Assembly: GCA_902533295.1 (NCBI GenBank)
Contig: CACALG010000006.1
Coordinates: 1 to 33,094 of the forward strand
DNA length: 33,094 nt
Direction: 5' to 3'
Source: an uncultured marine group III euryarchaeote
GTDB taxonomy: Archaea > Thermoplasmatota > Poseidoniia > MGIII > CG-Epi1
Shown here: positions 17,675-26,664 of the stretch, piece after piece
Layout of the letters: every line of letters begins with the position of its first letter
How positions within the stretch are numbered: the first letter of the stretch is position 1
Notes under the pieces: model-generated
Database searches by the model: none
Told to the model about the DNA's origin: nothing
Seen by the model: the letters and a program-made list of their open reading frames with translations, nothing else
Program-made: the position numbers and the translations under genes

Positions 17675-18560
17675 CTTCTTTTTCAGATAAAGCAACGGAA
17701 TAAACTCCAACTAATACTATCAAACCTCCTACTATAACTCCTAAGCTAGGAACTTCGTCAAAAATATACCAAGCTAATAAGCCTGAACCGATTGGTTCTG
17801 CCAGTAGCGTTATAGAAATAACATATGCAGGAAGGAAAGCTAATGACCAATTTTGCATTGTATGGCCCAATAAAGTAGGAACTAAAGCCATTAGAAAGAA
17901 CAATTGAAATTCTTTTTGGGGATCATCGAAAGATTTGTATTCTAAGCCTTGAATTATTACTACAAACCACATAGTTAGTGCACTTGAAAGATAAACAACG
18001 AATGCATAGGTTGGTAAACTTATATTTTTACGGTGTTTACGCCCACCAAGGTAATACAAACCAGCTAATATACCTGATATAAATGCCAAGAAATTTCCAT
18101 TGAAATTACCCGGATCCTCAGCTAAATCACCCCAAAAAAGGACTATAATTCCTGATAAAGCAATGAAGGTCCCTCTTATTCCTCTTCCATTTAATTTTTC
18201 TCCAAAAAAAATCCATCCAATGATAGAAACATAAACAATATGGCAAGTTCCTAAAAGCACTGATGCTGCAACTGAAGTCGCCTTAACTGATGATATCCAA
18301 AAACCAAAATGAGCACCGAGCAGAAGACCTATGAAAACTAACTCAAAAAATTCTCTGGAAGATAAATTTATGAGCTCTTGAAATTTATCTTTTAACAAAA
18401 ATGGTAAAAAAAGAAAGGTTGCAAATGTTTGCCTATATGATCCAATAACTAAAGGGTCACTACTACTCCAACGGATTAGAATAGCTGATGTTGAAATAGC
18501 AAAAATACCAATAACTAAGGCGAAATATGCCATTCTTCTGTTATCATTTTCGCTATTCAT
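17652..18560 (-). CDS. EamA/DMT-superfamily transporter
   Basis: About 10 hydrophobic segments in two repeats; RWSSSDPLVIGSYRQTFATFLFLPF and SITLLAEPIGSGLLAWYIFDEVPS are typical DMT signatures. Confidence 0.9.
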   Translation of the reverse strand: MNSENDNRRMAYFALVIGIFAISTSAILIRWSSSDPLVIGSYRQTFATFLFLPFLLKDKFQELINLSSREFFELVFIGLLLGAHFGFWISSVKATSVAASVLLGTCHIVYVSIIGWIFFGEKLNGRGIRGTFIALSGIIVLFWGDLAEDPGNFNGNFLAFISGILAGLYYLGGRKHRKNISLPTYAFVVYLSSALTMWFVVIIQGLEYKSFDDPQKEFQLFFLMALVPTLLGHTMQNWSLAFLPAYVISITLLAEPIGSGLLAWYIFDEVPSLGVIVGGLIVLVGVYSVALSEKEANPEDLS

Positions 18561-19869
18561 GTTTAGAAATTAAACTCACTGGAGTAGATAAATGTCTTCT
18601 GGAAGAAGCTGGCGGTTCATACCATCCCAACTTCAAATCTGAAGCTATTTCTATCATTTTAGGTCTTTCATATTTTTCTCCACATTCTTTACATCTATAA
18701 TATGAATTTTTACCTGAAGAATGGGTTCTTTTCCCACACTTACATAATGGATTACTAGGTTTCCTATAGCGTGGTGCTAAAGATTCTATTTTAATTTTTT
18801 CTAGGTTAATGGTTTCCTTTTTGAAACTGCCACAAATAATTAACGAATCGCCAACTTCCAATTTGTCTATAATGTGTCTAAAATTTTTAGTTGGTTCAAA
18901 GGCTGCACATTCTATGCTTTCATTATTACTAGTTTGAACAGAAAAAAAACGATGACCGCCCTCTATAACAACTGGCTTTGAAGATACGAACGCTTCTATC
19001 CAAACAGAATCACCATCAATAAATTCTGAAATTTCTTTATAGCATAAATGATCGTCTGTAGCTTGATTTGTCTTGTATAAAAGCCAACGAATTGGTTTTT
19101 CAGGACCTAACGAATTGAAATTATGAATTAATGTAGAATAATCTGTACCTCTAAAACCCCACAAAACAGGGCAGGGCGAATTTGGGACCATTGCAATTTT
19201 TCCATCTAAATCAATGCAGGAGAATACTCCCTCTTTATCTGAAACTTGTTCAACTGATTCAGAAGATATCATTCTAGATGTTCCCCATTTTTTCTCTTCT
19301 CTATAAGCAATTAATTCCCAAGTATGAGGAATTATTCCATTGTTTGTATTACCAGACCAAGCCAAAGAACATGCTGCCCCATAAACTCCTCTAGAACCTC
19401 TAAAGCCAAAGGCTGTAGCTCCTTCTATAGCATCTTCCAATATTTCTTTAGATACAATACCAGTTACTCCTTGCCAATACAAACCTTCTGGAAGAAACAC
19501 ATCAGATATAACAATCCCTGGTTGTGAATCTGGGTGAGAATGTTTTGTTATTATATTTTTTAGCCTACCAAGAATTGAAGCTTTATCGTAATTTATTTCA
19601 ATTCCCTTTTCGAAATTAAATATTTCTACTCCTTGAAATTCTCCAATTTTTTGTTTAGGACCAAAACCTTTTCCAAAAGTAAATGAAACGGCTCCATTGC
19701 CTCTTGTTTTCCAAGGAACGTTTGGATTCAGACGCACCAATCTTGGATGGCCAATAAGATCGAATTCAGATAATTCCTTGATAACCTCTGTTGCTACCCA
19801 AGTAGTACAACCCCCATGTATGGAATCTGTATCATCAATACCTATATGCAACATATTATTCGAAAACAA
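18553..19869 (-). CDS. tiaS: tRNA(Ile2) 2-agmatinylcytidine synthetase
   Basis: HIGIDDTDSIHGGCTTWVATEVIKEL, RLVRLNPNVPWKTRGNGAV, GFRGSRGVYGAACSLAW, OB-fold and C-terminal zinc ribbon CKCGKRTHSSGKNSYYRCKECGEKYERP. Confidence 0.95.
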   Translation of the reverse strand: MFSNNMLHIGIDDTDSIHGGCTTWVATEVIKELSEFDLIGHPRLVRLNPNVPWKTRGNGAVSFTFGKGFGPKQKIGEFQGVEIFNFEKGIEINYDKASILGRLKNIITKHSHPDSQPGIVISDVFLPEGLYWQGVTGIVSKEILEDAIEGATAFGFRGSRGVYGAACSLAWSGNTNNGIIPHTWELIAYREEKKWGTSRMISSESVEQVSDKEGVFSCIDLDGKIAMVPNSPCPVLWGFRGTDYSTLIHNFNSLGPEKPIRWLLYKTNQATDDHLCYKEISEFIDGDSVWIEAFVSSKPVVIEGGHRFFSVQTSNNESIECAAFEPTKNFRHIIDKLEVGDSLIICGSFKKETINLEKIKIESLAPRYRKPSNPLCKCGKRTHSSGKNSYYRCKECGEKYERPKMIEIASDLKLGWYEPPASSRRHLSTPVSLISKHE

Positions 19870-20434
19870 AAACTCCTTTTTCCCAATTTGGAATCTGCTT
19901 AGCTTTAGTTAAATATGCTAATTTTATATCTAAATTTACTGCTGTACCTGCTGGAATATAGGGACATTCACCAGTAAGGCTATAAATCAAAATATCTGTC
20001 TGGCCTCTTCTATGGAGTGTTTGTAGCAATTTGACAATATCTATTGAGAAATCAGAATGACTAGCTTCTACTACTTGAGACCAGTCAATTCCTATCGTTA
20101 CATCCTCTGCATATGCTAAAGCAGCATCTAGCTCCTCAAAACCTTCTAATTTTCTTAACGGAAGAATCACTCTACCTCTATCCGACATAATTAAATCAAT
20201 GATATCTTCTCCCCAGATTAATCCAAAATCAACATATGTTTTGTCTGGATTCAAAGGTAAAGGAAAAGGATCTGGTCGATTACGAAGTACGCCTCCCATA
20301 TCCATAACTAATGTAGGATTGTCTGTTTCGGGTACAGATAAATTCGTATTGGACTGCATAAAATTTAGAGCATTCGCTTCCCAAATTGGCTTTACCCTTT
20401 TACCAAGATTGTAGGCAATAGCTGTCCAAGTCAT
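19856..20434 (-). CDS. Uncharacterised protein (192 aa) between archease and TiaS
   Basis: Continuous ORF overlapping the tiaS 5' end by 14 nt and starting 34 nt after the archease stop; no family recognised. Confidence 0.75.
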   Translation of the reverse strand: MTWTAIAYNLGKRVKPIWEANALNFMQSNTNLSVPETDNPTLVMDMGGVLRNRPDPFPLPLNPDKTYVDFGLIWGEDIIDLIMSDRGRVILPLRKLEGFEELDAALAYAEDVTIGIDWSQVVEASHSDFSIDIVKLLQTLHRRGQTDILIYSLTGECPYIPAGTAVNLDIKLAYLTKAKQIPNWEKGVFVFE

Positions 20435-20468
20435 AAAAGTTTAGGAACATGTATCAATTTAGTCCTTT

Positions 20469-20882
20469 CTAAAGGTCTAAAATAACTACAATCTTTGATG
20501 GTGGACCTTCTGAAATTTCTAGCATGTGATATGAAACCGCTTTAACTTCAACCCCATAACCATGTTTATTTTCATCATAGAAATCCCCCTTGAGAGTGCC
20601 TGAGATTTTATTGGACGGGCCTTTTTTCACAGTGATATCTGCTGAAGAAACTAAAAAATTCTCCGTATCAAAAAGATATATCAGGTGTGAAATATAATTT
20701 ACAAGTAACGAATCCAAGGTTGTAGCTTCTATTTTTATTTTGAAGTTGTTATTGTCATCAGGTATAATTCCTCCCGTAACGATTTCTGTGAAAGCTAAAC
20801 TAACTTCATTGAAGGCTTCAACTAGAGTGGTGCTTTCAGCACGTATCCCGGCATCGGCTGTATGTTCAAAGATTTCACGCAA
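20469..20882 (-). CDS. Archease (RtcB tRNA-ligase activator)
   Basis: MREIFEHTADAGIRAESTTLVEAFNEVSLAFTEIV; LLVNYISHLIYLFDTENFLVSSADI; C-terminal VKAVSYHMLEI...KIVVILDL. Confidence 0.93.
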   Translation of the reverse strand: MREIFEHTADAGIRAESTTLVEAFNEVSLAFTEIVTGGIIPDDNNNFKIKIEATTLDSLLVNYISHLIYLFDTENFLVSSADITVKKGPSNKISGTLKGDFYDENKHGYGVEVKAVSYHMLEISEGPPSKIVVILDL

Positions 20883-20912
20883 TTTTTTGACCAGAATGAA
20901 ACTCTAATAAAA

Positions 20913-20990
20913 TGGTAGCGGGGGATGGATTTGAACCATCGATCTCCGGGTTATGAGCCCGACGGGATTTCCTAGCTACCCCACCCCGCT
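20913..20990 (-). tRNA. Initiator tRNA-Met (CAT), CCA encoded
   Basis: Minus strand AGCGGGGTGGGGTAGCTAGGAAATCCCGTCGGGCTCATAACCCGGAGATCGATGGTTCAAATCCATCCCCCGCTACCA: 7-bp acceptor with A1:U72, GGG/CCC anticodon stem typical of initiators, CAT anticodon, GGTTCAAATCC T-arm. Confidence 0.95.
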
Positions 20991-21070
20991 ACGTCAAAAC
21001 TAGGGTTAATCTGGCTCCAGAGTATTTCTATCTAAAATAAGCCTGATATAAAATCTTGTTAGTGATAACT

Positions 21071-21080
21071 GATAAATATA
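21071..21080 (+). promoter_or_regulatory. Candidate TATA box for a leaderless GTG-start gene
   Basis: gATAAATATATtg about 25 nt upstream of GTG 21100. Confidence 0.4.
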
Positions 21081-21099
21081 TTGTTAGCATAAACACTTT

Positions 21100-21618
21100 G
21101 TGACTGGTGTATTAGCAATTGAAGAAATCAAAAAACAAATAGAGAATTTAGAGGTTCATAATATTCTTGTAGTTATTGGAATAGGAATCGTTTTACTCTA
21201 TATTATTTTAACAAAGACTAAGAGAGGCAGAGCTGTAAGAAAGAAATTTAGAATCCTACCTAATCTAATTCCAATAGAAGATGATTATGAAACTGAAGTT
21301 AAAAAACCTGAAAAATTGGATGGAAGCAGCAGACAGCTTAAGGGAGAAATCATTGAAAATGAGCATGAGATTTTAAATGAATTATTAGGGCAGGAAGGGA
21401 CTGAAAAATTGGAAGATTTTGAGGAAGAAGATACCATGTCTATTCATGAACATGATGAAAATATCCCTTTAGCTAACCAAAATTTTAGTGGTATGGGTGG
21501 ACAAATAAAATCAGTCTCTGACGAACAAGAATTTTGTGCAGAATGTAAAAAACCAGTCAAACCTGAATGGAAAGCCTGTCCTTTTTGTGGGGAATTCCTT
21601 GAAGAATATGAAGATTAA
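21100..21618 (+). CDS. Single-TM protein with acidic linker and C-terminal zinc ribbon
   Basis: TM HNILVVIGIGIVLLYIILT followed by the basic KTKRGRAVRKKFR; C-terminal FCAECKKPVKPEWKACPFCGEFLEEYED (CxxC...CxxC). Confidence 0.8.
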   Translation: MTGVLAIEEIKKQIENLEVHNILVVIGIGIVLLYIILTKTKRGRAVRKKFRILPNLIPIEDDYETEVKKPEKLDGSSRQLKGEIIENEHEILNELLGQEGTEKLEDFEEEDTMSIHEHDENIPLANQNFSGMGGQIKSVSDEQEFCAECKKPVKPEWKACPFCGEFLEEYED

Positions 21619-23816
21619 ACTTTCTTACGTTTTAAGAAGGTGAATAAAACCAGTACAAAAACAGTCAAAAAATGACTAGGCCCATAAAGAAGTGGATCAT
21701 CGCTGCTACTGTCTCCTTCATTTGCTGATTTTTCACCAACAACTAAAGGTAGTGTGATTGAATTGTCAAATCTATTGTTATTTGATTCCGTAACTTTTTG
21801 CTCAAAATCAACATAAATTTTCAATATCTTTGAGCCTGAGGATGGATTTTCCCATTGCAAAATAACGGGTTCATTACCAAATCCACCAATTCCCTGTACT
21901 AAATTGTATTCATCAATAACTCTAGAACCTTCATATAATTTAACACTAAATGAACCTGTACTCTGACCGCCATTATTGAAAACTATTAATTGAATCTGAA
22001 TTGGTTCTGAGGCTCTAAGATCTGATTCCGTCAATATAGAAAGTGGTTTACCATTCACAAGAACATCATCTAGGCTAACAGCTAAATCCGAAATTTTATC
22101 CAAAGGTACCTCCATAATTATAGACGCAGACAAAGTTGCTGAACCATCACCTGGTGATATAGAATCAGCAGTTAAAACGAAAGTGACTGGTTCTCCCAAA
22201 ATGTCATCATAGTTTACAGGCCTTACAACGACATCTATCTTCTGCGAGGAGGATTTCTCTATTGTAACTGCTGAAATCTCATTTCCATCTATTTCAGTCC
22301 TAATTGTCCAATCACTACGTGCAGTTGTTGTATCTAATTTGTAAGTGTCTCTATCACTGCCTGTATTTCTAAGATTTACACTAAAAGTATAGTAACCATC
22401 AATATCTAATTGTTCTGGATCTATCCTAACTTCTTCTGGTGATGAAAGGAAGGCGACTCCATAGGTTCTTACGGTCGTTTCTAGCTTGATTTCATCGTAA
22501 ATGTTTGAATTTCCAGAAGATGTTATCTGCACTGTAACCTTTTCTTTACTACCGCCAGGTGCAGAGACTGGTGCCTCAACTCTGACTTGAACATACCCAT
22601 AAAAGCCTGCAGTGAGATCAATTTCTGATTGTGATTTCAAGGTCGCTTCCCAACCTGATGGTAAATCAGAATCATCAATTTCCACTGTAAAAATATCTCG
22701 AGTATTACCCTCATTAAGAACTAGGAATTCATAGTCCACTTTGCCTCCTTTTGGAAGTTGACCATTTGGACTATAACCTTCCTCAAATTGAATTTCTAAA
22801 CCATACTCATCTACTATTAACTCATAATCTATTTCTGTAGCCCATTTATTCCCATAAATGTCTTTGATAGAGAATTTGATAGTATAAACATCTGTAACTA
22901 TATTAGAATCCTCTTGGTACCACCAAGTGCCCTGGATATACATGGCATAGGAATGCTTTTCTTTAGAAGAAATCGAATTCTTAAAAGTTCCACCACCTGA
23001 AATGCCTGCAACCTCTATGGAAGCCGTATTCGAATCTAAATTATCTGCACCAAGCGCATTTGTTACATTAACTTTTATTAGAAGAGAATCTCCATTCATC
23101 TCATCGACACGATTATTATCAAAATATCCTAAATAATCATCTGCAATATTTACATGTCTGAAATTAAGTGTCAAATAAGAATCAAATTCAGGTGTATTTG
23201 ATTTTATCCAAGCGGTATTATTGTCTGTGTCTGGAGCCCAACGAATTTTAGTTTCAAGAATTACTCCAAGAGTAGTATATGCTGGAACTCCATCCGGAAA
23301 TTGGCTTTTATCTAATGAAGAATCTTCTAATTCAACTGTATAATTTTCACTTAATATCTGTCCAAACGTTGCAGATTTGACAACTTCATCAATCGAGATG
23401 TTGGTCATTTTTGTTTTTGCTGGATCAACTGAATAATCTATCCATGTTATGAATAACGTAGTCTTGAGACTTATCTCTTGAACATTCGTTGATTCTACCC
23501 ATATTACATAACTATAGGAATCGCCCAATTCTATAGGGCCACCCATATTCATTTCCCATGTAGATAAGGAATAATATTCATTTTGAACAGGAGGGTCATT
23601 TTGTGCTACCCAGTATTTAGGCCTACTATCTGTAGGGTTATCAAGAGCAAATTTACAATTTTCACCTATACATTCCCGTGAAAGATGGAAGTCAACGTCT
23701 GCAAATTCATCACTTTCAGCTTGAGAAGGTATCGCTAATAGTACTGCAAACATCACTAGAGTTAGAATTGTGAGATTGAAGGCGAGATACGAAAATGGTG
23801 TCCAACTTCTTTCCAT
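21615..23816 (-). CDS. Large secreted/envelope protein with NEW3/CARDB-like domains and C-terminal TM anchor
   Basis: N-terminal signal LTILTLVMFAVLLAIPSQAES; NEGNTRDIFTVEIDDSDLPSGWE and RNTGSDRDTYKLDT repeats; CARDB-like ISDLAVSLDDVLV...VFNNGGQSTGSFSVKLYEG; C-terminus YGPSHFLTVFVLVLFTFLKRKKV. Confidence 0.85.
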   Translation of the reverse strand: MERSWTPFSYLAFNLTILTLVMFAVLLAIPSQAESDEFADVDFHLSRECIGENCKFALDNPTDSRPKYWVAQNDPPVQNEYYSLSTWEMNMGGPIELGDSYSYVIWVESTNVQEISLKTTLFITWIDYSVDPAKTKMTNISIDEVVKSATFGQILSENYTVELEDSSLDKSQFPDGVPAYTTLGVILETKIRWAPDTDNNTAWIKSNTPEFDSYLTLNFRHVNIADDYLGYFDNNRVDEMNGDSLLIKVNVTNALGADNLDSNTASIEVAGISGGGTFKNSISSKEKHSYAMYIQGTWWYQEDSNIVTDVYTIKFSIKDIYGNKWATEIDYELIVDEYGLEIQFEEGYSPNGQLPKGGKVDYEFLVLNEGNTRDIFTVEIDDSDLPSGWEATLKSQSEIDLTAGFYGYVQVRVEAPVSAPGGSKEKVTVQITSSGNSNIYDEIKLETTVRTYGVAFLSSPEEVRIDPEQLDIDGYYTFSVNLRNTGSDRDTYKLDTTTARSDWTIRTEIDGNEISAVTIEKSSSQKIDVVVRPVNYDDILGEPVTFVLTADSISPGDGSATLSASIIMEVPLDKISDLAVSLDDVLVNGKPLSILTESDLRASEPIQIQLIVFNNGGQSTGSFSVKLYEGSRVIDEYNLVQGIGGFGNEPVILQWENPSSGSKILKIYVDFEQKVTESNNNRFDNSITLPLVVGEKSANEGDSSSDDPLLYGPSHFLTVFVLVLFTFLKRKKV

Positions 23817-23872
23817 TATTATGTTACCGGATTCATTACAGTATTAAAGTTTCGTTCACAGAACACTTCAAA

Positions 23873-25087
23873 CTAAAAAAGATTCTGACCTCCTCCTTCT
23901 TGTCTAATTTCTCCATTCTCTGCAATTAATTCTCCTCTACGATAAACCTGTGATGGGAAGATTGCAGGCCAATCTTCAAAAGGTGTCCAATTAGATTTGG
24001 AATGTAACTTATCTAAATCAACAGGTTTAGAATTATTCATATCTACCATAATCAAATCAGCAGGCATTCCTTCTGATATTGTACCTCTTTCTAGTCCTAA
24101 TCTTTCAGCAGGGGCTTCAGACATTGCATTTACTAATCTACCTAATTCTAAACGTCCTTCCGAAACTTCATTCAACATCAATGGTATCATTGTCTCAACA
24201 CCTGGGAGGCCTGAAGGAGGATTCTCTGATCTCTTTTCATCAATAGTATGTGGTGCATGATCACTTGAAAGGATAGGTATTTTTCCTGTTCTAAATGCAT
24301 CGTAAAGTCCTGAATTATCTTTCTTTGTACGAAGTGGTGGATCAACTTTGCAGTCAAGTGAATGACAATTATCAAGATTCAAAAGTAAGTGATGTGGGCA
24401 AACTTCCGATGAAGCCAACTTTGGCATACGATTCAAACCCTCTAAAGTAGACAAATGTGCTACATGTAAATATGGAGAAGATGGCATAGATGCTAAGCAC
24501 TCTGGTTCTGCAATAAGCCTATTTTGAGTATGATCTGATAACTCATTTAGTGGTTCATTATGCATATGATCGGGATGTTCACAGTGAATTACTAACGGTT
24601 TACTAGTCTTATCTAAAACTTCTTTGGCATAGGAAAAATATTCTGCTGAACTAATTCCATACGGATAAAGTTTCCAAAATGCTGCAGGAATTGTATCAAA
24701 CCAAGTTTGCTCTGTCAATTCTTTTTCAACATTCACTCCAACACCAAAATCTACAACAGACTTTGAAGAAGCTATTGATATTTTATCATTAAAGGTTTCT
24801 AAGTCAGATGTGAAAGGATTTGTATTTGGCATATCAACAACTGCAGTAACTCCACCTGCTGCTGCCGATTCGGAACCGCTTTTCCAGTCTTCTTTGTGTG
24901 GATATCCAGGATCTCTAAAATGAACGTGCATATCAAAAGCACCTGGCAAAATTATGCCATCAAATTTAGTATGGTTATCACCTTTCAAGGTTTTCTTAAC
25001 TTCTGTAATTTTACCTTCATCAACGCCTATGCAAGTATGGACCAAACCTTTTCCTGAAATCCATGTTTTTCCCTCAAAGACATCCAT
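23873..25087 (-). CDS. pyrC: Dihydroorotase
   Basis: GAFDMHVHFRDPGYPHKEDWKSGSESAAAGGVTAVVDMPNTNP; SSDHAPHTIDEK; ERLGLERGTISEGMPADLIMVD. Confidence 0.95.
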   Translation of the reverse strand: MDVFEGKTWISGKGLVHTCIGVDEGKITEVKKTLKGDNHTKFDGIILPGAFDMHVHFRDPGYPHKEDWKSGSESAAAGGVTAVVDMPNTNPFTSDLETFNDKISIASSKSVVDFGVGVNVEKELTEQTWFDTIPAAFWKLYPYGISSAEYFSYAKEVLDKTSKPLVIHCEHPDHMHNEPLNELSDHTQNRLIAEPECLASMPSSPYLHVAHLSTLEGLNRMPKLASSEVCPHHLLLNLDNCHSLDCKVDPPLRTKKDNSGLYDAFRTGKIPILSSDHAPHTIDEKRSENPPSGLPGVETMIPLMLNEVSEGRLELGRLVNAMSEAPAERLGLERGTISEGMPADLIMVDMNNSKPVDLDKLHSKSNWTPFEDWPAIFPSQVYRRGELIAENGEIRQEGGGQNLF

Positions 25088-26664
25088 TACTTATCTTCCT
25101 CTGTAACTAAAACAAAGGTTCTTGTATAAACACGTTCGGTTCTACTTTTAACGGTTAAATCAAAACTGTGCTCTCCAACGGCAGGTTCTTCATCAGGAGT
25201 GAGAACTAGAGTTAGATTTACATATGATCCTGAAGTAAGATTCAAGGTCAAGTTCTCTCCCAAAGCATCCCAGTAAACATAATTCCTAAATTCTTCAAAA
25301 CTTGAATTAAATTGACCTAAGGAACTCACATTTACATAATTCACTTCTAATTTAATGGTGTAATTGTCAAGATTTTCTACATTTATTGTAAGATTATCCC
25401 AGCCATCTGATTTGCCTGTATTAGTTATTACAATATATGTACTATTTGATTCACCAAATATTGGATTAAAATCATTCTGGTCTTCAAATATATCTAGATC
25501 AAATTGAGATTCTCCAAATACTAAAGGTGATGGAATAAATGTCAAAACTAGTATTAGACCCGTTATTACTCCAACTGCCATTCTAGAATTTCCAAGATTT
25601 GATAATTCCTCAGAAGGAGGCGGGTGTGAAGTTCCCAAGAAGAAGATTAAAACAGCATAAACGGCCCATCCCAAATATGGTGGTGCAACCCCAGGAATTC
25701 CATAAAAGGCCATAATTATCAAAAGAAATATTACCGTTAGGGAAATACCATTGGCTTTAGGACCGAGAACTGCTCTAGCAATATGCCCTCCATCCAATTG
25801 ACCTGCGGGCATTAAATTCAATGCTGTAACAAAAAAACCAGCCCAGCCTGCCAAAACTACCGGATGAGATAGATAATCTCCTGAAGGAGTTAAGAATGTG
25901 CTAAATTGAATATAGAGAAATTCCCAAAAAAATGATGAACCTAGATACATAGAAGAACCCGAATCAATAGGTACTGGAACTGCACTTTTCTCAGTCAACC
26001 AAAACCCAAGAAGTGTTACTGGAACTGCTACGAGGAGGCCTGCAATAGGGCCACTAGCACCTACATCCAATAATGCCTTACGATTTGGTATTGGTTCTCT
26101 TATTGATATGAAAGCTCCCATCGTTCCAAGTATGAACAAAATAGGAGGCATAGGAAGAAAAAAAGGAAGTGAAGCATCTAAGTTGTGCTTTCTTGCGTAA
26201 TAATAATGACCCATCTCATGGGCTCCCAATATTGCCATTAATGGTAAAGAATAAGTCAAAAAACCCATCAATAAAACATCTGGTGTTATTAGAACACGTA
26301 ACCAAACATAGCTAGAATCAAGAACTGGTGAATCTGCATAAGAAGACCACCATAGTGCACCAGCCCAAGTGGTAGAAAATATTGTAGCAAAAAGTAAATA
26401 CAGATTAGTTTTATTTTGGACATAATCAAAAGAGGGTTGAGGAATTATAACTAATACTAATTCATCACCAGCTCTTCTTAACATTGGAAATACGCGTTCG
26501 GTACTCATATGACTAATTTTCTTGAAAGCAAGCCGTAAAGTTTCAAATTTTTCTTCTAGATTATCTGGTTCTTCAACATTAAAAATATGGGCATTGCCAT
26601 CCCAGGAATCATTAGTGATTTTCCATCCTAGTTTCTCTATGAATTTTTTAGTTGTATTTGACAT
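25087..26664 (-). CDS. Site-2-protease-family (M50) metalloprotease with C-terminal extracytoplasmic beta domain
   Basis: GAHEMGHYYYARKH (HExxH), NLMPAGQLDGGHIARAVLG third Zn ligand motif, multiple TM; about 130-aa Asn/Thr-rich tail GESNSTYIVITNTGKSDGWDNLTINVENL... Confidence 0.92.
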   Translation of the reverse strand: MSNTTKKFIEKLGWKITNDSWDGNAHIFNVEEPDNLEEKFETLRLAFKKISHMSTERVFPMLRRAGDELVLVIIPQPSFDYVQNKTNLYLLFATIFSTTWAGALWWSSYADSPVLDSSYVWLRVLITPDVLLMGFLTYSLPLMAILGAHEMGHYYYARKHNLDASLPFFLPMPPILFILGTMGAFISIREPIPNRKALLDVGASGPIAGLLVAVPVTLLGFWLTEKSAVPVPIDSGSSMYLGSSFFWEFLYIQFSTFLTPSGDYLSHPVVLAGWAGFFVTALNLMPAGQLDGGHIARAVLGPKANGISLTVIFLLIIMAFYGIPGVAPPYLGWAVYAVLIFFLGTSHPPPSEELSNLGNSRMAVGVITGLILVLTFIPSPLVFGESQFDLDIFEDQNDFNPIFGESNSTYIVITNTGKSDGWDNLTINVENLDNYTIKLEVNYVNVSSLGQFNSSFEEFRNYVYWDALGENLTLNLTSGSYVNLTLVLTPDEEPAVGEHSFDLTVKSRTERVYTRTFVLVTEEDK

